From contig CAVSDW010000009.1 in assembly GCA_963726665.1 (NCBI GenBank), forward strand, positions 62,001 to 126,000: DNA of 64,000 nucleotides, read 5' to 3'. Source of the stretch: RPQJ01 sp963726665 (lineage in GTDB: Bacteria; Pseudomonadota; Gammaproteobacteria; Steroidobacterales; Steroidobacteraceae). The translations under genes were made by a program, and so were the position numbers. Below the pieces are notes generated by a model. It was not told where the DNA came from, searched no databases, and worked only from the letters and a program-made list of their open reading frames with translations. This document shows positions 27,250-36,106 of the stretch, piece by piece (positions within the stretch are counted from its first letter, which is position 1; every line of letters starts with the position of its first letter).

Positions 27250-28503
27250 ATGAGCCGCTCGACATCGATGCTGCGAGACGGGCTCATTTCACTGGCCATC
27301 ACCGTGGCACTGCTCACGGTCATCAACTTCCTGATGGTTGCCTTCGCCCCGCGTGTATTCACGCAGCCCTATTTCCCGCGGACATTCCTGAAATACGTCG
27401 ATCCCTGCTACCAGACCATCTATCACAGCACGCACGGCGAGACCTTCGAGGACTGGGTTGCCGTCGTGGGCGATTCCTATGCCGCGGGATCCGGGGACGA
27501 GTTCCTGGGTCGCAAACGCGATTACGGGATCTTTCCCAAGCTCCGGTCACTCACCCATGGCAATTATTTCGTCTTTGGGCGCGGTGGCTTCGGGAGCATC
27601 AACGCCGCGAAGGAACTGAAGCTGTGCATGAGCATGTTCCAGGACTCCTTTCTTCTTCCACGCGTCGAGAAGCCGAAGGCATTGCTGTTCGCGTTCTACG
27701 AGGGCAATGACCTGAACAACAACGTCAATCACCTGCGCCGCGCCAGGGAGGGCGAATCCGTCGCACTGTTCGTCCAGAACCAGATATCCCATCCCGACGG
27801 CGAGCGGCGGCGAAGAATGGAGGCGCACTTCCCTCTCTTTGACCTGCTTTCGGGAGAGATCTCGAGGCTCGGTCGCGCGGTGTCGGGAAGCGGAAAGGGC
27901 GGTTCCAGGAAATCACAGGAAGATGACGGCGATGGCGGACAAGAGGGAGCATCTGGCGCCGCGGAGAACCCGGTCGTGCCTGCGACTCCCGGGCCTGTAC
28001 AGCGCAACCATGCACTCGTCGGCCATCAGGTCCGCCCGTTCCCAAGGAATCCGCAGGGTGCGGCAACCGAACTGGCGGGCCATCTGGATGTTCCATTGCA
28101 GGTCTTTTACGAATCGGTACTGGCCTTGAGTCGATACCTTCCCGACACTCCGGTCACTATTGTCTATTTGCCATCGGCAGCCACGATTTATGAGTGGCAG
28201 GACCCCATTCGCATCGAGACTTACCACACGAAGCGTCCTGTCTTCACGACCACCCGGGACAACGCGATCCAGAGTCGACTGATCCGGCAGTCGATCGCCG
28301 ACTTCGCCGACAGACATCACTTCGGGTTTGTCGACCCAACCGCAAACCTCCAGTCCGCGGCCCGGGCGGAATTCATCCACGGGCCCAGGGATTGGAATCA
28401 CTTGAATGCCGCAGGCTACTGGGTCGTCGCCAATGCACTCGCAAGGTCGCCTGCTGCAGCGCCGTCACCTGGCAGAGCACCTGCCGGGACCGGCACTCCA
28501 TAG
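27250..28503 (+). CDS. SGNH/GDSL-type hydrolase, membrane anchored
   Basis: A 417-residue protein with one N-terminal membrane helix (residues 11-32) and a periplasmic SGNH fold. The nucleophile is S76 in VVGDSYAAGSG, the N block includes GNDLN, and the catalytic Asp/His are D381 and H384 in DWNHLNAAGYW. A low-complexity Gly/Ser/Asp-rich insert (about 210-245) splits the domain. Members near carbamoyltransferase-SxtJ genes are thought to act on exported glycans or lipids as acyl transferases or esterases. It faces the carbamoyltransferase, tail to tail, across two hairpins. Confidence 0.84.
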   Translation: MSRSTSMLRDGLISLAITVALLTVINFLMVAFAPRVFTQPYFPRTFLKYVDPCYQTIYHSTHGETFEDWVAVVGDSYAAGSGDEFLGRKRDYGIFPKLRSLTHGNYFVFGRGGFGSINAAKELKLCMSMFQDSFLLPRVEKPKALLFAFYEGNDLNNNVNHLRRAREGESVALFVQNQISHPDGERRRRMEAHFPLFDLLSGEISRLGRAVSGSGKGGSRKSQEDDGDGGQEGASGAAENPVVPATPGPVQRNHALVGHQVRPFPRNPQGAATELAGHLDVPLQVFYESVLALSRYLPDTPVTIVYLPSAATIYEWQDPIRIETYHTKRPVFTTTRDNAIQSRLIRQSIADFADRHHFGFVDPTANLQSAARAEFIHGPRDWNHLNAAGYWVVANALARSPAAAPSPGRAPAGTGTP

Positions 28504-28524
28504 CCCCGCGTGAGCTGGGTTCGA

Positions 28525-28559
28525 GGACGCCGCTCCGGCGTCCACATCCGCAGCGGATG
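28525..28559. terminator. two tandem hairpins between convergent genes
   Basis: GGACGCCG (28525-28532) pairs perfectly with CGGCGTCC (28536-28543), and CATCCG (28545-28550) pairs with CGGATG (28554-28559). No U-run follows, so these are probably weak or bidirectional stop/stability hairpins for the SGNH gene and the carbamoyltransferase gene. Confidence 0.55.
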
Positions 28560-28564
28560 CGCGT

Positions 28565-30407
28565 TCAGTCCAGCTCGAACGCGGTTTCGTAATTCTGCTT
28601 CAGGCGCGGGTCCTGGTCGTCCTTGCGAAGCCAGCAGTTGCCAACGGCAAGCCGCTCGATCTCGGTGCCCATGAAGCAGCGAAACGCATCCTCGGGGGAG
28701 CCGACGATCGGTTCGCCACGCACGTTGAAACTGGTGTTCACGATCACCGGACAGCCCGTCAGCGCATGGAATGCCGATATGAGCGCGTAGTACCGGGGAT
28801 TGGTGTCGCGGTGTACCGTCTGGATTCGAGCCGAGTAGTCCACGTGGGTCACCGCAGGGATGTCGGACCTCGGCACGTTGAGTTTCTCGATGCCGAACAA
28901 GGCTTCCTGCTCTGGCGTCATCGCCACGCGTCGGTTCTCCACCACGTCGGCCACGAGGAGCATGTACGGGCTGTCGTGGTCCAGTTCAAACCACTCGGCG
29001 ACGTGTTCCCGCAACACGGACGGGGCGAACGGGCGAAACGATTCGCGATACTTGACCTTCAGGTTCAACACCGACTGCATGGCCGCGGAGCGCGCGTCGC
29101 CGAGGATCGAGCGACCGCCCAGCGCGCGCGGCCCGAACTCCATCCGGCCCTGGAACCAGCCGAGCGCCTTGCCGTCGGCCAGGGCCTGCGCCGAGGCCTG
29201 GACGATTTCCTCATCCGACATGACCTCGAATTTCGCGCCGGCCTCGGTGAGACGTGCCTCGATGTCTGCCTGCTTGAAAGCCGGGCCGAGATAGGCGCCT
29301 TTCATGCGGTCGCCGGCCGTTCATCGCCGGCCGCGGCCGGCCCAGGTGCAGATGGTTTGCGGCCAGCGCTGCGCCCAGCGCGCCACCCGCGTCTCCGGCG
29401 GCAGGCTGGATCCAGATGTCACGGAAAGCCCCGTCCCGCAGGACCTTGCCATTGGCGACGCAGTTGAGCGCCACGCCGCCAGCGAGGCAAAGGTTGCTGC
29501 TGCGCGCCTCCCTCGCAATGGACCTCGTGAGGCGCAGCACGACCTCCTCCGTCACGGCCTGGACGGACGCGGCGAGATCCATCTCGCGCTCGGTCAGTCG
29601 CTCAGCAGGCTTGCGCGGCGGCCCGCCGAAGAGCGCGTGGAAGCGCTCGTTCGTCATCGTGAGGCCGGTGCAGTAATCGAAATACTCCAGATTGAGCCTG
29701 AAGGTCCCGTCGCTCTTCAGGTCGAGCAGATGTTCGTAAATGGTCTGCGCGAACCTCGGCCGGCCATAGGGCGCAAGGCCCATGACCTTGTACTCGCCGG
29801 AATTCACCTTGAAGCCGGTGTAATACGTGAAGGCCGAGTACAGCAGCCCGAGCGAGTGCGGGAAATGGATCTCCCTGTGAACCTCGAGCTGGTTGCCTCG
29901 TCCATGGGCGACGGACGTCGTCGCCCACTCGCCCACGCCGTCCATCGTCAGGACGACGGCCTCGTCGAACGGGGACGGAAAGAATGCACTGGCCGCGTGG
30001 GAGAGGTGGTGCTCCGAGAACACGAACCGATCCTGCAACTGCTTCCTCGGTATGCCGCCGAGCTCCGCCAGTTCGCGCGTGAGCATGTCGTGCAGGAACA
30101 GCTTCTCGCGCAGCCACACCGGAATGGCCATGCTGAAACTCTTGAAGCCGCGCGGGGCGAACGCGAGGTAGGTCTCGATGAGCCGCTCGAACTTGAGCAG
30201 CGGCTTGTCGTAGAAGGCAATCAGCTCGACCTGGTCAAGCCCGATGCCGGCCTCCCGCAGGCAGTATTCGACCGCGTGTTTCGGGAAGGCAGGATCGTGC
30301 TTCTTCCTGGTGAAACGCTCCTCCTGCGCCGCGGCCACGATCTCGCCGTCGTTCAGGATTGCCGCGGCACTGTCGTGGTAGAAAGCCGAGATTCCGAGCA
30401 GGTGCAT
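28565..30407 (-). CDS. carbamoyltransferase, NodU/CmcH family (frameshifted near 29310-29325)
   Basis: The reconstructed enzyme has about 613 residues and would transfer carbamoyl from carbamoyl phosphate to a hydroxyl group. The N-terminal Kae1-like domain starts MHLLGISAFYHDSAAAIL and carries the metal-site SEHHLSHAASAF and the MDGVGEW segment. The C-terminal domain has GRMEFGPRALGGRSIL and NTSFNVRGEPIV. The first frame is good to about PRPAMNG (29325), then the second frame continues DRMKGAYLGPAFKQ to the stop at 28565, so one base has been gained or lost in the GC-rich CCGGCCG stretch. It follows the DUF5989 gene by 5 bases. Confidence 0.88.
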
Positions 30408-30412
30408 CGGGG

Positions 30413-30562
30413 CTAGAAGATCGTATAGATGAACGGCGCGATCGCCGAGCCCTTGGCGAGTATGAGGAGGCCGCCGAGCAGGAGCATCGTCAGCAATATG
30501 GGCAGGAGCCAGAATTTCTTCCTGACCCTCATGTAACGCCACAGTTCGGCGGGGAGACTCAT
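30413..30562 (-). CDS. DUF5989 family small membrane protein
   Basis: A 49-residue protein, too short for most gene finders: MSLPAELWRYMRVRKKF, then one helix rich in Leu, then KGSAIAPFIYTIF. This pattern (basic RKKFWLLP before a single membrane helix and a G-S-A-x-A-P-F-I-Y-T end) is that of the DUF5989 proteins found between SxtJ and carbamoyltransferase genes. GGAG stands 8 bases before the ATG, and the next gene starts 5 bases after the stop. Function unknown. Confidence 0.82.
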   Translation of the reverse strand: MSLPAELWRYMRVRKKFWLLPILLTMLLLGGLLILAKGSAIAPFIYTIF

Positions 30563-30595
30563 TGCAGCACTCCGGCAGCAGTTACGATTTCGCGA

Positions 30596-31015
30596 CTAGA
30601 ACTGATCCTTGAAGGTCTCGGGAGCCGGGCCCGGCGGGTTCCGCTCTATCCAGTAGCTGCTCGCATCTGGATCAAGGCGCAGCCTCAAGAGGTCCTTTCC
30701 CAACGCCCGCATCAACCATCCCATCGGCGTGATCACCAGGAAGAACATGATCCCGAGCGCAATCGGGCTCACGACTCGATGCAGGAGCAGGCCGAACTTC
30801 ATCCAGAGACGGTTTAGTGGCGCCAGCACGGACGGGACGAGAAGCGCGGCCAGGAGAAAGATGCCGCTGAACCCGAACGCCCAGGTGCGCGGTGCCCTCC
30901 CGAGGATCAGCGGCAGCAGCCCGACCAGCGCGAAGAACGCTGCGAAAACGAACCCGAAGGATCGATTGGACGAGCCGCCGATGTCTTCCTCACGACTGTA
31001 ACTTTCGTGACCCAT
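30596..31015 (-). CDS. SxtJ family membrane protein
   Basis: A 139-residue protein with three to four membrane helices (residues 19-40, 47-66, 82-102), matching the SxtJ family first named from the saxitoxin locus. The SSNRSFGFVFAAFFALVGLLP start and the LNRLWMKFGLLLHRVVSPIALG region are characteristic. It is the first gene of the SxtJ-DUF5989-carbamoyltransferase set. The family has no established biochemical function. Confidence 0.85.
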   Translation of the reverse strand: MGHESYSREEDIGGSSNRSFGFVFAAFFALVGLLPLILGRAPRTWAFGFSGIFLLAALLVPSVLAPLNRLWMKFGLLLHRVVSPIALGIMFFLVITPMGWLMRALGKDLLRLRLDPDASSYWIERNPPGPAPETFKDQF

Positions 31016-31313
31016 GCTTCTCGTCCATCAGCAATCAATCCCGCGGATCGCGAGAGCGTCGTTTCTCTACTTTACGCATAAGGTGTCCAAACGAGAAGCC
31101 TTTTCCAGTCAACAACTTGCGCTCGCATTCCTGGAAGCGCCCTGCAACCGGGTGCGATCCTTCCGGCAGACGAACTCATCAGTCGGTCCACCGCGCTTGA
31201 AGCAGCCACGGCTTTTCGCTAAACGGATAGCCGGCGACCGGCGGCTCGAATATATTTCCGGGCCGCCTTGCCTGCTTTCGCCCCCCCAAAACCTTCCGAC
31301 GTGGAGTGTGCTC

Positions 31314-31652
31314 ATGACAAGATTCCGTATCGCCACCGTCTCGATGTCGATCATCGCCGCCCTGGCGTTGACCAGCAGCGTTCGCGCCGACACTGCCGAA
31401 GCGATGTGCCAGCTTGTAAAGGACGGCGACACCAAGAAGAACGCAACGGGACCCTGCACCTTCTCGCAGCGCCAGGGCTATGTGGACATCGATTTGCGGA
31501 ACGGCAGCAAGTTCAGCCTGGCTCCGACAGACAAGGCGAATCACTTCAAGGACGGGGAAGGCAACACGGTGGTTCGCACGGCGAGCGGCAACCAGCACGT
31601 CTACAAGTGGCCCGACAAGAACAAGAAAATCATCGTGAAATTCACGGGATAA
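31314..31652 (+). CDS. small secreted protein, unrecognised
   Basis: A 112-residue protein with a clear signal peptide (MTRFRIATVSMSIIAALALTSSVRADT, cleavage after VRA) and a mature part of about 86 residues with two cysteines (C32, C48), Lys-rich tracts and an SFSQRQGYVDIDL-like beta pattern. The mature protein is probably periplasmic and disulfide-bonded. No family was recognised. A weak GGAG lies in GTGGAGTGTGCTC before the ATG. It is separated from the BON gene by 102 bases. Confidence 0.75.
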   Translation: MTRFRIATVSMSIIAALALTSSVRADTAEAMCQLVKDGDTKKNATGPCTFSQRQGYVDIDLRNGSKFSLAPTDKANHFKDGEGNTVVRTASGNQHVYKWPDKNKKIIVKFTG

Positions 31653-31754
31653 GCGACGACCAGCGCACCCACCGGGGCGTTGGTTCGGCTAAGCTACATC
31701 CACCGCCGGGGCCGTTTCAGCGCCGGACGGCACCCACCAAGCGAGGAGTTACCC

Positions 31755-32288
31755 ATGTTCAAGGTGAAATTGACGATTCTGGCCGCGCTTTCCTGCCTGG
31801 CATTCGTCGCGCCCGCCTATGCCGACAAGACGACCGGCGAGACCGTAGACGACTCGGCGATCGCCACCTCGGTCAAGGCGAAGCTGATCGAGACGAAGGG
31901 CGTGTCGTCCACCGCCATCAACGTAGAAGTATCCAAGGGCGCGGTCTGTCTCGGCGGCTTCCTCGAGTCGCAGGCAGAGAAGAACGCGGCCATCGCTGCC
32001 GCGAAGTCCGTGAAGGGCGTGACCAGGGTCCATGACGGGCTCGTCGTCATCAAGAAGGATCGCTCGGCCGGGCAGGCCATCGACGACACGACGATCCAGG
32101 CGACGCTCAAGTCGAAGCTGGCTGAAGAGGATGCCTCCAAGGCCTGGAGCATCAACACCGACGTCTACAACGGCCAGGTGCTGATGAGCGGCTTCATTCA
32201 TGGCGAGAAGAGCCGCATCAAGGCTGGCGAGATCGCCCGGAGCATCAAGGGCGTCAAGACGGTCTACAACAAGATCGAGCTCGAATAG
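31755..32288 (+). CDS. periplasmic protein with two BON domains (OsmY-like)
   Basis: A 177-residue protein: signal peptide (MFKVKLTILAALSCLAFVAPAYA), then two BON repeats (about 30-97 and 105-177), each with the DDSxIxxxVKxKL start and the xxGxVxLxGxV core (GAVCLGGFL, GQVLMSGFI). BON domains bind phospholipid or outer-membrane partners, and OsmY-type proteins act in stress or outer-membrane protein folding. The ribosome site is GAGGAG before ATG 31755. A strong terminator follows at 32344. Confidence 0.9.
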   Translation: MFKVKLTILAALSCLAFVAPAYADKTTGETVDDSAIATSVKAKLIETKGVSSTAINVEVSKGAVCLGGFLESQAEKNAAIAAAKSVKGVTRVHDGLVVIKKDRSAGQAIDDTTIQATLKSKLAEEDASKAWSINTDVYNGQVLMSGFIHGEKSRIKAGEIARSIKGVKTVYNKIELE

Positions 32289-32343
32289 CGAACCGCCAGG
32301 CGCGGCCTCTCGGGGTCGCGGCCGAAGCAAGGGCTCCGACAGC

Positions 32344-32380
32344 GGGGTCGTCGGCATTGCCGGCGACCCCGGTTTCTTTG
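32344..32380 (+). terminator. rho-independent terminator after the BON gene
   Basis: GGGGTCGTCGGC (32344-32355) pairs with GCCGGCGACCCC (32359-32370) over a 3-base loop with one G-U pair. It is followed by GGTTTCTTTG, a T-rich run interrupted by C. It ends the BON-domain transcript and may also serve the convergent minus-strand gene. Confidence 0.75.
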
Positions 32381-32467
32381 GGCGCGAGCGAATCCTGACT
32401 TGCACAACATGCCCGCAGGGCGAGGGCCCTGCACCGGCAGCCGATTCAATGCCGGGTCGCCGTGCTG

Positions 32468-33082
32468 TCAGATCGCCTGGCCAGCGTCGAGCACTGCCGG
32501 GCACTCCGCCGCCAGGATCTCGGTTTCGTAGCGCCAGACCTGGACGTCTGCCGCCCAGAAATCCGCACGTAGTCCCGCTTTTTCCTTCAGTCGGCGCAGG
32601 AAATCGTGCGGACCGGCGACGTTCTCCCAGACCTTCGGCAGGAAGGTGGCCCTCATCCCACGCCACTCGAGCACCAGTCCGTCGCGTCCGGGGACCAGTT
32701 CGAGCAGCAACTGCTGCTCAGTGGCGACCACCATTCGCTCGCACGGCGTCAGCAACGATACCTCCAGGCTCGACCACCGCCACTCGCGCGCAGTCAGCGG
32801 CGGGAAGCGTGGGTCGCGGAACGCGCTGGCCTGGGCATTGCCCCAGACGTCCAGCAACAGCGGTCGTGCGGGCTCGAGCGTGCCGCAGCAGCCGCGGAGC
32901 TCGCCGTCGATCGTCAGCGTGACGAAGCTCGCGCGCGGTTCGCCAAGCGCGCCACGCAATTCGGCCGCCTGCGGTGGCGCAGCCTCGACGAGCCCCAGGT
33001 GGGCCTCGATGGAGGTCGCGGCAGCGCGCAGCACGGCTTGCCGCGCACCAGGATCAAGTTTCGTGGAGGGCATAGCTGGCAT
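32468..33082 (-). CDS. amrA: AmmeMemoRadiSam system protein A (AMMECR1 domain)
   Basis: A 204-residue AMMECR1-domain protein with the family loop GELRGCCGTLEP (about residues 59-70), the FRDPRFPPLTAREW stretch and the C-terminal FLPKVWENV. The function of AMMECR1 proteins is not established. Its start lies 29 bases inside the end of amrB, and both run away from the divergent radical SAM gene. The three together are the AmmeMemoRadiSam triad. Confidence 0.92.
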   Translation of the reverse strand: MPAMPSTKLDPGARQAVLRAAATSIEAHLGLVEAAPPQAAELRGALGEPRASFVTLTIDGELRGCCGTLEPARPLLLDVWGNAQASAFRDPRFPPLTAREWRWSSLEVSLLTPCERMVVATEQQLLLELVPGRDGLVLEWRGMRATFLPKVWENVAGPHDFLRRLKEKAGLRADFWAADVQVWRYETEILAAECPAVLDAGQAI

Positions 33083-33869
33083 ACCCCACGACCCGCGAAC
33101 GATCGCCGGCAGTGTCGCCGGAATTGCGCTGGTCGAGCAGTTCGACGGTCAGGCCACGTCGGCGCGCGACCTGCATGAGCCCGTTGATCGCACATGCGCC
33201 GCAGGCCTGCTCGTCAGGCAGGTCACTGCGTCGAGCCACGATCGAACGCGTCGTCTCGGCATCGAGCTGCCGCGCTTGATTCCACGTGTGGTAGTGACTT
33301 AGATCGGAGCTGACCAGCACCAGCGTGTCGGGCCCGCCCCAGGCTGCGTCGATCACGCGCGCCACCTGCTCGACTTCAGCGAAGCCGACAGTGATCGGCA
33401 GGATGTCGAAATCGCCGAGCACCACCTGCAGGAACGGCAACTGCACCTCGAGCGAGTGTTCCGCGGCGTGCGCCGCATCGGAGATCGCGACCAGCCCGAG
33501 TTCGCGCAGCCGCTCGCGACCGGCCACGTCGACCGGCACATCGCCGAGCGGCGTGGCGAAACAGTCGACTGACGGCACCGCGAGACCGCGTATCGGCACG
33601 CGATGGCTCGGCCCGATCATAACCACGTGACGGATGCTCGCGGACCCGTCGCGCAGCCGCCGATAGGCAAAACCGGCAACAGGCCCGGAATACTGGTATC
33701 CGGCGTGCGGCACGATGAGCGCCTTCGGCGGACCCGACACGGATTGCGGCGAAGACGCATCCACATAGCCGCTCACGTCGTGTCGCAACTCATTCGCATT
33801 CGCGGGATAGAAGAGCCCCGCCACCGCGGGCGGCCGTATCCTTGATTTATCACTGTCCAGGCTCAACAT
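33054..33869 (-). CDS. amrB: AmmeMemoRadiSam system protein B (Memo domain)
   Basis: A 271-residue MEMO1-fold protein, related to extradiol dioxygenases. The metal-type histidines are present in VPHAGYQYSGP, IGPSHRVPI and SSDLSHYH, and a cysteine in EQACGACAING. ATG 33869 was chosen because it leads straight into RPPAVAGLFYPA; the frame to 33929 adds 20 unlikely residues. Human MEMO1 is a copper-/iron-handling protein, so a redox or metal role is plausible for the triad but unproven. Confidence 0.92.
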   Translation of the reverse strand: MLSLDSDKSRIRPPAVAGLFYPANANELRHDVSGYVDASSPQSVSGPPKALIVPHAGYQYSGPVAGFAYRRLRDGSASIRHVVMIGPSHRVPIRGLAVPSVDCFATPLGDVPVDVAGRERLRELGLVAISDAAHAAEHSLEVQLPFLQVVLGDFDILPITVGFAEVEQVARVIDAAWGGPDTLVLVSSDLSHYHTWNQARQLDAETTRSIVARRSDLPDEQACGACAINGLMQVARRRGLTVELLDQRNSGDTAGDRSRVVGYASYALHET

Positions 33870-33961
33870 CTTGGTTCCGTGGCAGTTCGAATACCTCCCT
33901 AATGTGGTGACGCACCGGGGCGAAACCAATATCCCGCTCGAGGACGATGGGCGTCAATCGT

Positions 33962-35047
33962 ATGAATAGCGACCTCTCCCCCACCCCCACGCGCTACTGG
34001 ACGCGCCTCGATGACGGACGCGTGCAATGCGACGTCTGTCCACGCCTCTGCCGGCTGCACGAGGGCCAGCGCGGGCTGTGCTTCGTGCGGGGCCGCGAGC
34101 GCGACGGCATCGAACTGTACACATACGGGCGGTCCAGCGGATTCTGCGTGGACCCGATCGAGAAAAAGCCGCTGAACCACTTCCTGCCCGGCTCCTCGGT
34201 GCTTTCGTTCGGAACCGCAGGCTGCAACCTGGCCTGCAAGTTCTGCCAGAACTGGGACATGAGCAAGTCGCGCGAGATGGACACGCTCGCGGACTCGGCC
34301 TCGCCGCGCGAGCTGGCGGCAACCGCGACCCGGCTCGGCTGCGCCAGCGTGGCGTTCACCTACAACGACCCGACCGTCTTCATGGAATACGCCATAGACG
34401 TCGCGGACGCCTGCCATGACGCCGGCGTGCGCACCGTGGCGGTCACCGCCGGTTACATCTGCCCGGAGCCGCGGGCCGAGTTCTTTGCGTCGATCGACGC
34501 CGCCAACGTCGACCTCAAGGCATTCACCGAGCGCTTCTACCGGAAGATCTGCGGCGCCGAGCTGGCGCCAGTGCTCGACACGCTCGTCTACCTGAAGCAT
34601 GAGACGCGGGTCTGGCTCGAAATCACCACGCTTTTGATCCCGGGCGAGAACGACTCGGACGCCGAGATCGACGAAATGACGCAGTGGATCCGTGACAAGC
34701 TCGGCCCCGACGTGCCATTGCACTTCTCGGCGTTCCACCCCGACTGGAAGATGAGCGACCACCCCCCGACGCCTGCCGCCACGCTCACGCGTGCGCGCGA
34801 TATCGCGATGCGAAACGGATTGCGGTACGTCTATACGGGAAACGTTCACGACCGTGCCGGCGGCAGCACCTGGTGCCATCGCTGCCACGCGCTGCTGATC
34901 GAGCGCGACTGGTTCGAGCTCGGCCACTGGGGCCTCACGGCCGAAGGCTGTTGCGCGGCGTGCGGCGAGAAACTGCCCGGTGTGTTCGCGCCCCGGCCCG
35001 GCACCTGGGGATCCAAACGCCTGCCGGTACGCCTGCACCGCGCCTGA
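33962..35047 (+). CDS. amrS: AmmeMemoRadiSam system radical SAM enzyme
   Basis: A 361-residue radical SAM protein. The [4Fe-4S] ligands are C88, C92 and C95 in GCNLACKFCQNW. An extra N-terminal cysteine set (C23, C26, C30, C40 in CDVCPRLCRLHEGQRGLC) and a C-terminal zinc-ribbon-like region (CHRCHALL...CCAACGEKLPG) match the AmrS family, which is related to pyruvate formate-lyase activases. The substrate is unknown. It is divergent from amrBA with 92 bases between start codons. Confidence 0.95.
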   Translation: MNSDLSPTPTRYWTRLDDGRVQCDVCPRLCRLHEGQRGLCFVRGRERDGIELYTYGRSSGFCVDPIEKKPLNHFLPGSSVLSFGTAGCNLACKFCQNWDMSKSREMDTLADSASPRELAATATRLGCASVAFTYNDPTVFMEYAIDVADACHDAGVRTVAVTAGYICPEPRAEFFASIDAANVDLKAFTERFYRKICGAELAPVLDTLVYLKHETRVWLEITTLLIPGENDSDAEIDEMTQWIRDKLGPDVPLHFSAFHPDWKMSDHPPTPAATLTRARDIAMRNGLRYVYTGNVHDRAGGSTWCHRCHALLIERDWFELGHWGLTAEGCCAACGEKLPGVFAPRPGTWGSKRLPVRLHRA

Positions 35048-35061
35048 CGCCGCCGCGGCGC

Positions 35062-35634
35062 TCAAAGCCGCGTGATCAGCTCGAAGCCCGACCCGCCGCG
35101 TTCAAGGTCGCGGTCCCTGCGCTCCCTCATCCGATCGTGCAGCGCGCGCCGCTGCAAACCCAGCCAGTCCTCGCGAGAGACAGCCTTGTGCGATCCGGCT
35201 GCGGCGCGCCTCGCGGCCTCTTCCCTGCGGAACTCGTCGAATTCCTCGTAGCTCTCCAGTTCGTGCCGCAATTCGCCCAGCACGAGCTCGAGCATGATCG
35301 CGTCGTCGACGAGGCCCAGGACCGGCACGTCGTCGGGCACGAGGTCGTGCGACTCGGCGACATAGGCGAGCCCCTCCAGGACGCGGCTGCGCTCGGGCTG
35401 CGGCAGCTGCCATTCCTCGTCCTCGAGCATGCCGACCAGGGCCTTGACCTTGCCCAGTCGTTTCGCGACGAAAGGCGAGTGCGTGCCCGATGCCAGGCGC
35501 GCCACGGCACGGCGCGCGGCGGCCGCAGTTTCCTCGGGCGTACATTCGGCGGCGCGTGCCCGCGAGCGATGCATCACGGACCGGAAGTGATCGAGCTCCG
35601 GGTCGGAGATTTCGATTGTCACGGTCAACGGCAT
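35062..35634 (-). CDS. DUF1232/YkvA-like protein
   Basis: A 190-residue mostly helical, charged protein. The central DDVPVLGLVDDAIMLELVLGEL (about 102-123) matches the YkvA/DUF1232 motif, here in a soluble-looking context without a clear membrane helix. The C-terminal third is Arg/Glu-rich and may form coiled coil (EEFDEFRREEAARRAAAG). It lies 15 bases downstream of exbD, so probably belongs to the Ton operon transcript. Function unknown. Confidence 0.78.
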   Translation of the reverse strand: MPLTVTIEISDPELDHFRSVMHRSRARAAECTPEETAAAARRAVARLASGTHSPFVAKRLGKVKALVGMLEDEEWQLPQPERSRVLEGLAYVAESHDLVPDDVPVLGLVDDAIMLELVLGELRHELESYEEFDEFRREEAARRAAAGSHKAVSREDWLGLQRRALHDRMRERRDRDLERGGSGFELITRL

Positions 35635-35649
35635 GCGTGTCTCCAGCTG

Positions 35650-36088
<439 letters not shown>

Positions 36089-36106
36089 GACATTCTCCGA
36101 TCGTGA

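Noticed and set aside
28510..28560. tRNA-like fold suggested by GGTTCGA near 28517
   Set aside because: No anticodon arm or acceptor stem can be formed; the sequence is only two simple hairpins.
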